From Cytophagaceae bacterium (GTDB lineage: Bacteria; Bacteroidota; Bacteroidia; Cytophagales; Cytophagaceae): a stretch of DNA of 64,000 nucleotides. Position numbers and translations under genes: made by a program. The DNA lies in the NCBI GenBank assembly GCA_025455005.1, contig JALONH010000006.1:62001-126000 (forward strand). The letters are read 5' to 3'. The notes beneath the pieces were generated by a model that saw only the letters and a program-made list of their open reading frames with translations, did not search any database and was not told the origin of the DNA. This document shows, piece after piece, positions 1 through 8,970 of the stretch (its first letter is position 1; each line of letters opens with the position of its first letter).

Positions 1-239
1 GGAAAAAAATGCTTGAATTCGCCATACAATTGAGCCGCCAACGTTTTGTTGTGACTTAAAATCAATGTGGGCTTTTTTACTTCTTGTATAACATTCGCTA
101 TAGTAAACGTCTTACCGGAACCGGTCACGCCTAATAGGATTTGACTGGGCTCTTTTTCTAGAACGCCTTTGACTAATTGACGAATCGCTTGAGGTTGATC
201 AGCGGTAGGTTGATATTGAGAAGTTAAATCAAATTCCAT
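1..239 (-). CDS. uvrB: UvrB, excinuclease ABC subunit B (N-terminal part)
   Basis: Only the first 79 codons lie in the window; the gene continues past the left edge. Reading leftward from the ATG at 239, the protein begins [19 protein letters not shown] and has the Walker A motif GVTGSGKT near residue 40, followed by [15 protein letters not shown], which is the classic UvrB start. UvrB is the damage-verifying helicase-like subunit of nucleotide excision repair, loaded by UvrA and recruiting UvrC. The 140 bp to the next gene (aroE, same strand) are AT-rich with no clear hairpin, so uvrB could be transcribed separately or by read-through. Confidence 0.97.
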   Translation of the reverse strand, partial: MEFDLTSQYQPTADQPQAIRQLVKGVLEKEPSQILLGVTGSGKTFTIANVIQEVKKPTLILSHNKTLAAQLYGEFKHFF

Positions 240-380
240 TTTGGTACAGTATGCTTTCCATATCAACTCCCCTGTTTAATTATTAAAATCTTACTGGGTT
301 TTAATTCGATTATTAAACCGCTTTACTTTTTATCTATTATTTTATATAAAATTAAATCAATTAGATTTACCCTCTTTACT

Positions 381-1124
381 TCATCCCATTTCATTCCAAA
401 TCTCCCAAGCCTTTTCTGCTTGTCCTACCAACATGGGTAATCCATTCATCACTTGAGCGCCTTGACTTTTACCTTTAGACATAAACTGGGTAATCTCCGG
501 ATTATAAACCAAATCATATAAAAAATGTTCACCCGTCAACGCGTTGTAAGGTAGATCCGGGTAAGTATCTACCTTGGGGTACATTCCTAAAGGTGACGTA
601 TTCACAATTAATTTGGATTTTGAGATGTACGATGTATTTAAATCTTCATACGCTATCTTATTGGTGTCCGAGACACGGGAAACTAAAGTGTGAGAAATCC
701 CTATATCTTCTAGAGCACAGACCACCGCTTTTGAGGCTCCACCGGTTCCTAACACCAGCGCGTGGGAAGGTTGATTTCCACGTAAAAAATGGACTAAACT
801 ATCTTTAAAACCATAATAATCGGAGTTGTATCCTTTTAAACGACCATCCGGCATTTTTTTAATCACGTTTACAGCTCCTATACGACATGCGGCATCATCC
901 AAAAGGTCTAGATAAGGTATTACTTGCTCTTTGTAAGGTATAGTTACGTTTAAGCCAACTAATGATGTTTGGTCTTGCCAAAGTTTTGGGAAATATTCAA
1001 TTGATTCAATTGGGAAGTTTTCATAGACCACATCCATAATATTCTCCCTAGAAAACTTATCTGTAAAATATTTTTTCGAAAAGGAGTGAGTTAATGGATA
1101 CCCTATCAAACCAAAGGTGCGCAT
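381..1124 (-). CDS. aroE: Shikimate dehydrogenase
   Basis: NADP-dependent reduction of 3-dehydroshikimate to shikimate in chorismate synthesis. The 247-residue product starts MRTFGLIGYPLTHSFSKKYF (shikimate-binding serines), has NVTIPYK with the catalytic lysine near residue 60, a conserved Asp in NSDYYGF, the Rossmann loop LGTGGASKA near 120, and ends with a GLPMLVGQAEKAWEIW helix. I start at the ATG at 1124: an upstream TTG at 1148 would add eight residues that do not fit the family, whereas this ATG aligns with usual AroE N-termini. It is the last gene of the leftward TPR / comA / DedA group, separated from it by a terminator. Confidence 0.95.
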   Translation of the reverse strand: MRTFGLIGYPLTHSFSKKYFTDKFSRENIMDVVYENFPIESIEYFPKLWQDQTSLVGLNVTIPYKEQVIPYLDLLDDAACRIGAVNVIKKMPDGRLKGYNSDYYGFKDSLVHFLRGNQPSHALVLGTGGASKAVVCALEDIGISHTLVSRVSDTNKIAYEDLNTSYISKSKLIVNTSPLGMYPKVDTYPDLPYNALTGEHFLYDLVYNPEITQFMSKGKSQGAQVMNGLPMLVGQAEKAWEIWNEMG

Positions 1125-1154
1125 AAATAAGGATGTATTAGAACTCAAAATACA

Positions 1155-1182
1155 AAAGCCCTTCCATAATTGAAAGGGCTTT
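1155..1182 (-). terminator. Hairpin terminator after the DedA gene
   Basis: AAAGCCCTT and AAGGGCTTT form a 9-bp stem. On the minus strand it is followed by TTTTGTATTTT. It lies just downstream of the DedA stop and upstream of the chosen aroE start, so aroE may get reduced read-through or use its own promoter. Confidence 0.75.
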
Positions 1183-1205
1183 AATAAATGATTATCGGTA
1201 ATAAT

Positions 1206-1856
1206 TTATTTAGATGTAGTTTTGAAAATATTTAATTGACGTAAATATTCCCATACAATAGGTAACACGGAAATGCCTACGATAAGTAAAATAACTTTTT
1301 CAAGATTTTTTTTCACCCATTCTATTTCACCAAGAAAATATCCTGCTATTAAGATTCCTAAAACCCAAATAAGGGCACCTATTATATTGTAAATTACAAA
1401 CTTTCTATAGTTCATAGTACCAATCCCGGCTACAAATGGAGCAAAGGTTCGAACAATCGGAACAAACCGAGCCATTATGATAGTTTGAGGTCCATGTTTT
1501 TCATAAAAGGATTGTGCCTTTAATAAGTGTTGTTTTTTAAAAAAACGACTATTACTGGAAAACGCTTTTGGACCAATGAATTTACCTACATGATAATTTA
1601 CAGTATCTCCAAGAATGGCTGCTAATAATAAAACACAGAAAGTAATTGGGAAACTAAGTAGGCCTATGGCAGTAAACATCCCAATAACAAAAAGCAACGA
1701 GTCGCCGGGCAAGAATGGTGTTACCACTAAACCTGTTTCTGCGAATATGATAGCAAACAGTAATACATAAATCCAAGGACCTAACATGTCAATAAAGGCT
1801 TGTAATGTCCCCTGTAAGTTGGTAAACAAGCCAACAAAAAGATCAACGTATTCCAT
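1206..1856 (-). CDS. DedA-family (SNARE-associated / VTT domain) membrane protein
   Basis: A 216-residue integral membrane protein of the DedA family. These proteins act in undecaprenyl-phosphate or phospholipid translocation and membrane homeostasis. Diagnostic segments are the re-entrant FLPGDSLLF near residue 50 and ARFVPIVRTFAPFVAGIG near 130, plus four or five hydrophobic helices. Its ATG overlaps the stop of the upstream comA-like gene by one base, indicating translational coupling. The exact substrate cannot be read from the sequence. Confidence 0.9.
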   Translation of the reverse strand: MEYVDLFVGLFTNLQGTLQAFIDMLGPWIYVLLFAIIFAETGLVVTPFLPGDSLLFVIGMFTAIGLLSFPITFCVLLLAAILGDTVNYHVGKFIGPKAFSSNSRFFKKQHLLKAQSFYEKHGPQTIIMARFVPIVRTFAPFVAGIGTMNYRKFVIYNIIGALIWVLGILIAGYFLGEIEWVKKNLEKVILLIVGISVLPIVWEYLRQLNIFKTTSK

Positions 1857-2626
1857 TACAATTTATTTAAAAAATGATGAAAGGTATCACTTCGCAAGCC
1901 CAAACGTACCGTCTCTAAAGGTATAATTTCATGAGGCGCTATGTTACCTAAATTAACGTTAGCACCACAAAGTTTTACAAAAAATACTTGTTGTTCTTTT
2001 TGAGGAGCTTCCCATATAATTTTTTCAACCGGAACAGAGCTGATAATGTCTTCCACTAAACCGGAGCGTACTTCACCGGTTGAACGGAACAATCCTACAT
2101 TTCCGGATTCACGCGCCTCGCCAATCACTTTCCATGAACCTGCTTGTAATTCCGCTTGCATTAATTTCACCCATTTAGAGGGCGGAATGATTTTTTCGGC
2201 ATCTTTTGATCCTACTTCAGACAAAACGGTTACTTGTTGAGCCAACGCTGCAATGTAATTACATTTTTCATCGTGGTTCAATTCAATCGATCCATCGGAC
2301 ACCTCCGCATGCTGTAGATTATATTTATCTAATAATTTACGGTAGTCGTCAAATTGATTCCGAACGATGAAAGCTTCAAATAACGTTCCTCCTAAATAAC
2401 AAGGAATACCGGCGGAACGGTAAATCTCAATTTTTTCTTTTAGTTTGGCTGTGACAAAAGATGTTGCCCAACCTAATTTTACAATGTCAATAAAATTCCC
2501 GCCACGTTCGATTAAGTCTTCTACTTCTCTACAACTTAATCCTTTATCCATCACCATGGTAAAACCGGACTCTCTTGGCTTTTGTGTTCTTTCCGGAACT
2601 TTTGTTAAGGTAAAATTCTGATACAT
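1856..2626 (-). CDS. Phosphosulfolactate synthase (ComA) family protein
   Basis: A 256-residue TIM-barrel protein of the ComA family, which in methanogens adds sulfite to phosphoenolpyruvate to make phosphosulfolactate, the first step to coenzyme M. Visible family features are KPRESGFTMVMDKGL at the N-terminus, DIVKLGWATS near residue 50, YLGGTLFEAF near 77, and the C-terminal IIWEAPQKEQQVFFV with GNVNL-type sequence. No other coenzyme M gene is nearby. The protein may serve another sulfonate pathway in Bacteroidota; the reaction here is inferred only. One-base overlaps link it to both neighbours. Confidence 0.82.
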   Translation of the reverse strand: MYQNFTLTKVPERTQKPRESGFTMVMDKGLSCREVEDLIERGGNFIDIVKLGWATSFVTAKLKEKIEIYRSAGIPCYLGGTLFEAFIVRNQFDDYRKLLDKYNLQHAEVSDGSIELNHDEKCNYIAALAQQVTVLSEVGSKDAEKIIPPSKWVKLMQAELQAGSWKVIGEARESGNVGLFRSTGEVRSGLVEDIISSVPVEKIIWEAPQKEQQVFFVKLCGANVNLGNIAPHEIIPLETVRLGLRSDTFHHFLNKL

Positions 2627-4029
2627 TATTGTTGATTTCGGTACTTATCAATGATTTGATACAACGCTTTCTGTGTTTCCAGTTTTGGGAAGAACTCAAA
2701 AAGTACAGTGTGTTTATCAAAGTCCAAAGTTAATGCATTTTCTAAATAAATAAAGGCTTCTTTGTATTGACCGGCTGTAATTAAATAGGCTACGGCTCTA
2801 TAATATAATTCTGCATTGGCCGGCATTTCTTCAATTCCCGTCATAACCAGATTGATAGCTTTTTCGGTATCTCCCATTTCATAATGGACAAATGACCAAT
2901 TTTTCCACACATCCGCATTATTGGGCTCCAGTACACACGCTTCTTCAAATGCTTCCAGAGAAGAAATTACATTCCCGATTTTATATTCAGCATTAGCAAT
3001 AGCCAACCAATAGTCGGAGTTGGCTTGGTCAAGTTTTACAGCTCGTTTGAAGAAATGGATGGACTCATAACTTTTATCTTGTGCTTCCAAGCATTTTCCA
3101 ATCCCAAAAAAGGCCTCATGAAAAAAAGGATCTTGTTTACTAGCTTTTTTATAAAATTCTATGGCTTTGATATAGTTGCCCAATCGTTCATGACAAAACG
3201 CAATATTATAACAAACATCTGCTCCTTTATCATCTAAGGCGATAGTTTGTTCGAAAAACTGTAGCGCTTTATCATATAAGTCTTGATAGATATAACATTC
3301 TCCGATATTATAATAAGCAGAAGAATATTGTTCATCAATCGCTATTACATATTCATAAGCTTGTATGGCTTCTTCTAATTTACCTAACTTAAAATACCCT
3401 ACACCCAGACAAAACCACGCCAAATGAGAATACGGATTGGCATCGATTAACACTTGATAATAGCTAATGCTCTCCTCAAGTTTTCCTGTTGCTTCTAAGC
3501 TATAAGAGATCTCAAAAACCGCTTCCTCATGGTTTGGATTAAGGCGAATGGTTTCTTTAAAATGTTCTATAGATTGTTCGAATTTACCCCAATCTTGATA
3601 CACTAATCCTAAATGAAAATGTACTTCATCCGGCTCTTCGCTAATGGGCAGTATTTCTTCTAAGTGTTGAATGGCGCCTTCAAAATCCTCCTGTTGGGCC
3701 ATTATATTGGCTCTCAATAATTTAGCATCTGTATCATTCGGCTGGTACAATTCAGCTTTTTCTAACCACTCAATAGCTTGGTCGTATTGCCCCATTTGAG
3801 ATAATACTTGAGCCCGTAACAGCATCATCTCTGTTGAAAACGGATGTTGTTCCATGGCCACTTCGCAGGCTTTATGAGCTTTACGTAGCTTAGATTGTTC
3901 TATGTAATAATGAATAATAATTTCGTAGACGTGTACATCTAAAAAAATAGGACTACCCGACTTCACCCCTTCTTCAAACTTCCGGGCCATGTCTCGATCT
4001 TCGTTTTGTCGTTTATTTTTTCTGGCCAT
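2626..4029 (-). CDS. Tetratricopeptide-repeat protein
   Basis: A 467-residue protein made almost entirely of about twelve 34-residue TPR units, for example HFHLGLVYQDWGKFEQSIEH and AYYNIGECYIYQDLYDKAL. It has no signal peptide and starts with a charged MARKNKRQNEDRD segment, so it is probably a cytoplasmic scaffold. It heads the coupled group TPR / comA-like / DedA. Its partner and role are unknown. The 121 bp before it contain no clear promoter of the Bacteroidota type. Confidence 0.9.
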   Translation of the reverse strand: MARKNKRQNEDRDMARKFEEGVKSGSPIFLDVHVYEIIIHYYIEQSKLRKAHKACEVAMEQHPFSTEMMLLRAQVLSQMGQYDQAIEWLEKAELYQPNDTDAKLLRANIMAQQEDFEGAIQHLEEILPISEEPDEVHFHLGLVYQDWGKFEQSIEHFKETIRLNPNHEEAVFEISYSLEATGKLEESISYYQVLIDANPYSHLAWFCLGVGYFKLGKLEEAIQAYEYVIAIDEQYSSAYYNIGECYIYQDLYDKALQFFEQTIALDDKGADVCYNIAFCHERLGNYIKAIEFYKKASKQDPFFHEAFFGIGKCLEAQDKSYESIHFFKRAVKLDQANSDYWLAIANAEYKIGNVISSLEAFEEACVLEPNNADVWKNWSFVHYEMGDTEKAINLVMTGIEEMPANAELYYRAVAYLITAGQYKEAFIYLENALTLDFDKHTVLFEFFPKLETQKALYQIIDKYRNQQ

Positions 4030-4150
4030 AATACTACGCTTTTAGAGTAATACGATTTTCTCTTCAATTAAAGCTATTAAATATTACTATAAAAACGTGC
4101 CTGGTGTACCTTTTTTTATAAACAAATCAAAAAAATCCTGAAATGCCTGA

Positions 4151-5116
4151 TTAGAGAACAATTTTATTCTTTTTTTCCAAAATAAAGTCTATTGTTTGAT
4201 CTAAAGAATATCGAGGATAAAGAAAAGTAGATTTAGCTTTTGAAGCATCGTAAATAAAGTTGGAATCGGCTGTTCGAGCGGTTTCTCTTGTGATCAATGG
4301 TTCTTTTTGATTAAAAAAACTTTTTATAGATTCCCATCTCCAAACGATTTCTTTCATCCAAGATTTCGCTTCCCACCGAGGTGGTTTTGAATGTGTCTTG
4401 TGTGCCAATACATCAAAAAAAGATTTATAGGATATGGAGTCGGTATTCAGAATATATCGTTCACCAGTAGCGAGTTGTTTCGTCAAACATTCTAGGACTA
4501 CAGCTGAAACATCTCGAACATCCACAAAATGAAGTTTACCATTGGTATAAAATAATGGTGACTGAGACGCATAGTTTATGAATCGAACACTGGCAGAGGA
4601 CTTTTCACCTTTGCCCAACAGTATCGATGGATTCAAGATTACACCTTTAATACCTTCCTCAAACCCTCTAAACACCTCTAATTCTGCCAGATGTTTGGAT
4701 ATGGCATATTGAGAGTTTTGATCAGAAGACTCCCAAGTTATTTCCTCTGTAATTATGGGTGTTATTTTGTTTCTACCTATAGCTGCTATGGAACTGATAT
4801 GAATTAAATAAGGTACTTGATGAAACAGCATGGCATCAATTAGATTTCTTGTTCCTTCTACATTCACTTCCATTAAGGACATAAATTTTTTAGGCCAAAA
4901 GCTTATGAGTGCAGCACAATGTATTACGGCTGTGCAACCTTTCACTGATTCTAAAACGAAGGTGCTGTCGGTTATAGAACCAGTTACTACTTCAACTGTA
5001 GGATTTGAAATAGTTTGCGAATGTACCATTAAGCGTACGGAATAGCCATGTTGGACTAACTCTTGTACAATTGTTTTACCTAATAATCCGGACGCACCGG
5101 TCACTAATATCTTCAT
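4151..5116 (-). CDS. NAD-dependent epimerase/dehydratase (extended SDR)
   Basis: A 321-residue extended short-chain dehydrogenase. The Rossmann motif GASGLLG is at residues 7-13, the active-site pair is YAISK near 175, and Ser-containing HISSIAAIG precedes it. The family includes nucleotide-sugar epimerases, dihydroflavonol reductase-like enzymes and 3-beta-HSD-like proteins, and the exact substrate is not clear. It overlaps the upstream phosphatase gene by 4 bp (ATGA) and ends the polysaccharide cluster, so a role in sugar-nucleotide or glycolipid modification is plausible but inferred. Confidence 0.85.
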   Translation of the reverse strand: MKILVTGASGLLGKTIVQELVQHGYSVRLMVHSQTISNPTVEVVTGSITDSTFVLESVKGCTAVIHCAALISFWPKKFMSLMEVNVEGTRNLIDAMLFHQVPYLIHISSIAAIGRNKITPIITEEITWESSDQNSQYAISKHLAELEVFRGFEEGIKGVILNPSILLGKGEKSSASVRFINYASQSPLFYTNGKLHFVDVRDVSAVVLECLTKQLATGERYILNTDSISYKSFFDVLAHKTHSKPPRWEAKSWMKEIVWRWESIKSFFNQKEPLITRETARTADSNFIYDASKAKSTFLYPRYSLDQTIDFILEKKNKIVL

Positions 5117-5859
5117 AAAGTAGCGTTCATCAGAGGTAAAGACAGTAACTTGGAATAATACTTAGATTGCCGAGCTATTGTTAATGCCTCAATATGTTTA
5201 GGAGCGTGGCAATCTGTTCCGGCAAAATGAACCCATTTTTTATCGATTAAATACTCAGCCATATGTTTCGCTCCCTTAGAATAATATCCAGATAGAGAAT
5301 TTATATTTAACTGGAATAAAGTACCCATTTCTAAAAACTGTTCATATTCCTCTTTAGCTGCATACATGTACGTGTAGCGTTCGGGGTGTGCCATGACCGG
5401 TTGATATCCTCTAGATTTCATTAAAAAAATAGCTTGATGTAACTGAGAGGGCTTATTAATATAAGATGTTTCAAATAATACATAATTGGAAGTTCCAAGC
5501 GTTAACAATGGCTTGTCCTTCTCTAAAGAATCCATAAACCATTCATCCAAATAATATTCTGCTGCTGCATCAAGAGAAAACTCTATATTCTTTTCTATTA
5601 ATGACTGTTGGACCAATTTTAGTGCAGTATGTATCGTATCCGACGTATTTTTAAAAAAATCACCCATGATATGAGGTGTTGTAATCGCTTTAGTATAGCC
5701 TAGTAGTTGTAGCGACTGTATTAAACGTATACTTGTTTCTACATTATCGGCCCCATCATCCAAACCGGGAAGGAGATGGCTATGCATATCACAGGAAATG
5801 GCAACAGGTAAAGGATTACGTTGATTGGATGAAGATACTTTATTCCACCAAGCCATCAT
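5113..5859 (-). CDS. CpsB/CapC-type PHP tyrosine phosphatase
   Basis: A 248-residue metal-dependent PHP-domain phosphatase, the partner that dephosphorylates bacterial tyrosine kinases of Wzc/CapB type. Metal ligands are visible in DMHSHLLPGLDDGADN near residue 25, the TPHIMGDF segment near 60, MAHPERY near 155 and FAGTDCHAP near 215. It lies one base after the stop of the BY-kinase gene and so very likely acts on that kinase's C-terminal tyrosine tail. It is cytoplasmic, with no signal peptide. Confidence 0.92.
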   Translation of the reverse strand: MMAWWNKVSSSNQRNPLPVAISCDMHSHLLPGLDDGADNVETSIRLIQSLQLLGYTKAITTPHIMGDFFKNTSDTIHTALKLVQQSLIEKNIEFSLDAAAEYYLDEWFMDSLEKDKPLLTLGTSNYVLFETSYINKPSQLHQAIFLMKSRGYQPVMAHPERYTYMYAAKEEYEQFLEMGTLFQLNINSLSGYYSKGAKHMAEYLIDKKWVHFAGTDCHAPKHIEALTIARQSKYYSKLLSLPLMNATL

Positions 5860-8166
5860 TTAATTCGAATCTTGTTCATAATATCCATATCCGTATCCAT
5901 ACCCATACCCATACCCATACCCCTTCGTTAATGGTACTGCATTAGCAATAACGGATAAATTTTTGAAATCACCTCTATCGATAGTGCGCTGCATTTCTTT
6001 AGACACTGCATAAGATGAATAATTAATTCGAGCTACATAAAGGGGCAAATCGGTTTTACGCATAATCAAAATACCATCTGTAACTAAACCTACCGGAGGC
6101 GTATCTATTATGATAACATCATAAAGTTCATGTAGTTCTTTTAATATCCTATCAAAATCCGGTAATAAAACCAGTTCAGAAGGGTTAGGTGGTATTGTGC
6201 CAGCACTTATGAAATCCAATGTTGCAATACTTGTTTTTTGTATACACTCTTGCAACTTATGCTTACCGATTAGCAACGTACTCATACCCTTATCATTGTT
6301 CGCATTAAATGCTAAATGCACCTTAGGTTTTCGCATATCTAAATCAATCACCACTACTCTCTTATTTGATAAAGCTATAACACCAGCTAAATTTACAGCT
6401 ACAAACGTTTTACCTTCTCCACTAAGAGTAGAAGTGACAGAAATAATCTTCTTTTCTTTTCCTGGAATTAAAAACTCAATATTAGTTCGAATAGAACGTA
6501 AAGCTTCACTAATAGCTGACTTAGGATTTTTGTCTACAAGCAATTGTGAAAATTCCATTTTTTCTTTTTGATACTCAGGTATCGTTCCTATGATAGGAGA
6601 TGGACTTAAGTTTTCTAATTCTTTAATCGATGTTATGGTATCTAAAAAGATATAACGTAAAATAACTAAAAGCACACTTAATAAAAATCCTACCCCAAAA
6701 GCTCCTAAATAAAACAAATTCTTTTTTGGGAAAATTTGTCTTGTATCCAGGGTGGGCGACTGTATAATGATGTGATTGGATGTAACAGCAGATTTTAGAA
6801 TACTTTGTTCTACATACTTTTCCATTAACAATAAATAAAATTTATCGTACAAATTGTAATGTCGCTTAAGTCTACTCATTTCTGTTTCTTTAGAAGGCAA
6901 TGACAGTAGTTCATTTTCAATTGAATATAAATTCGAATTTATGTCGTGTAATGTTTTATAGGCGTTTTGTTTTTCAATTTGTACAAGTTCGGAAACTTCT
7001 TTTTGTGTGTTTTCTATCAATACTTTTTTAGACTTTACCGCATGGGTTGATTCGCTTTGCGACAATAATAGCCGATTATATTCTTGTTGAAGATTATTCA
7101 ACAGCGTTATCTCTTCATTTAGCTGTTCATTTAATAAACTAGGTAAAGCAGGAATTAAATCATCAAAACTATCTTTAGACAAAATTCTTTTTTCTAGTTG
7201 TTCAATTAAATCGATTTGTTGCTTGGTGTTAAATTTTTCTTTTTGAAGTTCATCTATCTTGGTTGTAAATCTGCCAAAATCGGATTTAACATCCATTGAT
7301 TTAGAACGTTTCATAAAGTCCTCAAAATCATTCTCGGCCATCATTAAATCTTTTTCTGCCTTTTCAATACTGCTACTTAAGAAATCTAGGGCTTGATCAT
7401 GTGTTTTGTTTTTATTATAAACCGTTTCTATAATGTATAAAGAATCTAATGTTCGAATAATATCAAATGCTTTATGTGGTGAATAATCTTTAAAGGATAT
7501 TGATACAGTATTAGAATTAATATTAAGAATTTCTACCAGTAGATTTTTATAAATATAATTTTCTGCATCCACATCATTAGATAGTAGAATATACATTTTA
7601 AAATCTTCCGGATAATCGACAAAGTATTCTGTCTTTTTTAATATGAAAGTTGTATTTGTATGGGAACAAAGAGTGTTGTATTTTCCAATATGTTTTTCTC
7701 GGGGCTCTTTGGTTAAAAACTCATATTCAAAAGTAGAATCGCTCAATAATGTTATATCTAAAGTGTTTGTTATACTATTATTCTGAGATATTGAATCAAT
7801 GTAAACTGGAGATTTTTTATACAGTTCAGAATTTAAAATTTTCCCATATCCATAATAACTTATTTTAAGATTAAGAACGGAAATTAATTTTTTTATGATA
7901 GGTGTAGATTTAATAATTTCCATTTCCCCCATGAGGTATCTACCTTCATCCATATCTTCTAAACCTGCTGTAGAACGAATGCCGAGTCCTTTCGATTGAT
8001 TATCGTCTTTTAGTTTAATAATCAAAGACGACTGATATTCCGGTTTGGTATATCTTAAAACGATAAATACTACAAAAAAAGAAGCAACTAAGAGTATTAT
8101 AAAGTAAAACCAACTTAACTTTAATACTTTTATAAATTTAAACCAATCAAAGTTTTGTTGATACAT
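5860..8166 (-). CDS. wzc: Wzc-type polysaccharide co-polymerase with BY-kinase domain
   Basis: A 768-residue inner-membrane protein that controls capsule or exopolysaccharide chain length and export. There is an N-terminal transmembrane helix around residues 16-36, a large periplasmic Wzz-like region with long coiled coils (about 260-440), and a second transmembrane helix near 485. The cytoplasmic kinase has Walker A SGEGKT near 580, Walker A' VVVIDLDMRKPK and Walker B VIIIDTPP. The C-terminus is a run of seven GY dipeptides plus one Tyr, the autophosphorylation cluster. It is followed at once by the CpsB-type phosphatase and preceded 3 bp upstream by the Wza gene. Confidence 0.95.
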   Translation of the reverse strand: MYQQNFDWFKFIKVLKLSWFYFIILLVASFFVVFIVLRYTKPEYQSSLIIKLKDDNQSKGLGIRSTAGLEDMDEGRYLMGEMEIIKSTPIIKKLISVLNLKISYYGYGKILNSELYKKSPVYIDSISQNNSITNTLDITLLSDSTFEYEFLTKEPREKHIGKYNTLCSHTNTTFILKKTEYFVDYPEDFKMYILLSNDVDAENYIYKNLLVEILNINSNTVSISFKDYSPHKAFDIIRTLDSLYIIETVYNKNKTHDQALDFLSSSIEKAEKDLMMAENDFEDFMKRSKSMDVKSDFGRFTTKIDELQKEKFNTKQQIDLIEQLEKRILSKDSFDDLIPALPSLLNEQLNEEITLLNNLQQEYNRLLLSQSESTHAVKSKKVLIENTQKEVSELVQIEKQNAYKTLHDINSNLYSIENELLSLPSKETEMSRLKRHYNLYDKFYLLLMEKYVEQSILKSAVTSNHIIIQSPTLDTRQIFPKKNLFYLGAFGVGFLLSVLLVILRYIFLDTITSIKELENLSPSPIIGTIPEYQKEKMEFSQLLVDKNPKSAISEALRSIRTNIEFLIPGKEKKIISVTSTLSGEGKTFVAVNLAGVIALSNKRVVVIDLDMRKPKVHLAFNANNDKGMSTLLIGKHKLQECIQKTSIATLDFISAGTIPPNPSELVLLPDFDRILKELHELYDVIIIDTPPVGLVTDGILIMRKTDLPLYVARINYSSYAVSKEMQRTIDRGDFKNLSVIANAVPLTKGYGYGYGYGYGYGYYEQDSN
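5879..5923 (-). repeat. CCATAC-type hexanucleotide tandem repeat in wzc
   Basis: About seven imperfect 6-bp units (CCATAT, CCGTAT, CCATAC; the last ones identical) encode the Gly-Tyr tail of the kinase. Because the unit is 6 bp, changes in copy number would alter the number of phosphorylatable tyrosines without breaking the frame. Confidence 0.9.
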
Positions 8167-8169
8167 AAT

Positions 8170-8970
8170 TTATTGAATACTTGAAAACAATATAACTAAA
8201 GTAAGTATACTAGTGGTTGCTGAAATTAAAGGCATTATATCAACAATAGTTTCTCTAAATATCCGTCTGGATGGTTCAATATAGATGATGTCACCCGGTA
8301 CTACATCTAATTGCGCCCTTTTCATTCCCTCTATTGTATTTAAATTGATGACTTGAACATCCGGATTATTTAATTCACCTCTTATTACTTTAATATTGGT
8401 AACATTGGCATCTACTTTTACATCTCCATATAATGCCAATACTTCAATTAAATTAATGTTTTCATTAGTTAAAGGAATAATTTTGCCTCCAGATGACCCA
8501 AACACAATTACGCGTTTGGAAGTAAATTTAACTTTTACAAAAGCTCCGGTATAGAACTTTTCATATTTAACACTTAAAATACTATCGGCTTGCCCTACTG
8601 TATAGCCAACTAAATTTACTTTTCCTATTAATGGCAAATGCACTAAACTGTCCGAAGTGATTAAATATTCAATATCTTGCTTATCCTTTACAGTAGTGGA
8701 AGTTTGCCTATTAACGGGAGACAATTCTTGATTTGGATCAATCAAAAGTTCTCCATTGTTTGTATATACTCTAAAGGTAAATTTATCAAAAACATCTAAG
8801 GTATAATTACGATCGCTAACGCCTCTTTGGTTATTAATCGAATCGACAACATACGATTGATCTGTTTGGAACAACTTGTATTTATGATAAAATCTAGTAC
8901 AAGAGGAAACACCTAAAGCCAAAATTAAAACTATATAAAAAAGGAGCCTTCTTTTAAAATGGTAATGCAT
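8170..8970 (-). CDS. Wza-type polysaccharide export lipoprotein
   Basis: A 266-residue outer-membrane polysaccharide export protein. The N-terminus is a lipoprotein signal (hydrophobic core, then LGVSSC with Cys24). The family's polysaccharide-export domain covers about residues 55-145 (NYTLDVFDKFTFRVY), followed by SLBB-like segments (VKFTSKRVIVFG; VVPGDIIYIEP). A C-terminal hydrophobic helix, ending SILTLVILFSSIQ, fits the membrane-spanning helix of Wza. The first 17 bp overlap the end of rfbC, so the two are translated together. Confidence 0.9.
   Translation of the reverse strand: MHYHFKRRLLFYIVLILALGVSSCTRFYHKYKLFQTDQSYVVDSINNQRGVSDRNYTLDVFDKFTFRVYTNNGELLIDPNQELSPVNRQTSTTVKDKQDIEYLITSDSLVHLPLIGKVNLVGYTVGQADSILSVKYEKFYTGAFVKVKFTSKRVIVFGSSGGKIIPLTNENINLIEVLALYGDVKVDANVTNIKVIRGELNNPDVQVINLNTIEGMKRAQLDVVPGDIIYIEPSRRIFRETIVDIMPLISATTSILTLVILFSSIQ

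Noticed and set aside
1125-1148. TTG start giving an eight-residue longer AroE
   Set aside because: The added residues do not match AroE N-termini, and the ATG at 1124 aligns with the family.
5879-5923. CRISPR-like array
   Set aside because: It is a coding hexamer tandem repeat without spacers; no array was seen anywhere in the window.
5733-5945. Open frame with a run of His-Thr repeats
   Set aside because: It is the antisense reading of the GY tandem repeat in wzc and overlaps two certain genes.
8954-8970. Frameshift or fusion between rfbC and the Wza gene
   Set aside because: Both proteins are full length with proper ends; the 17-bp overlap is ordinary coupling.
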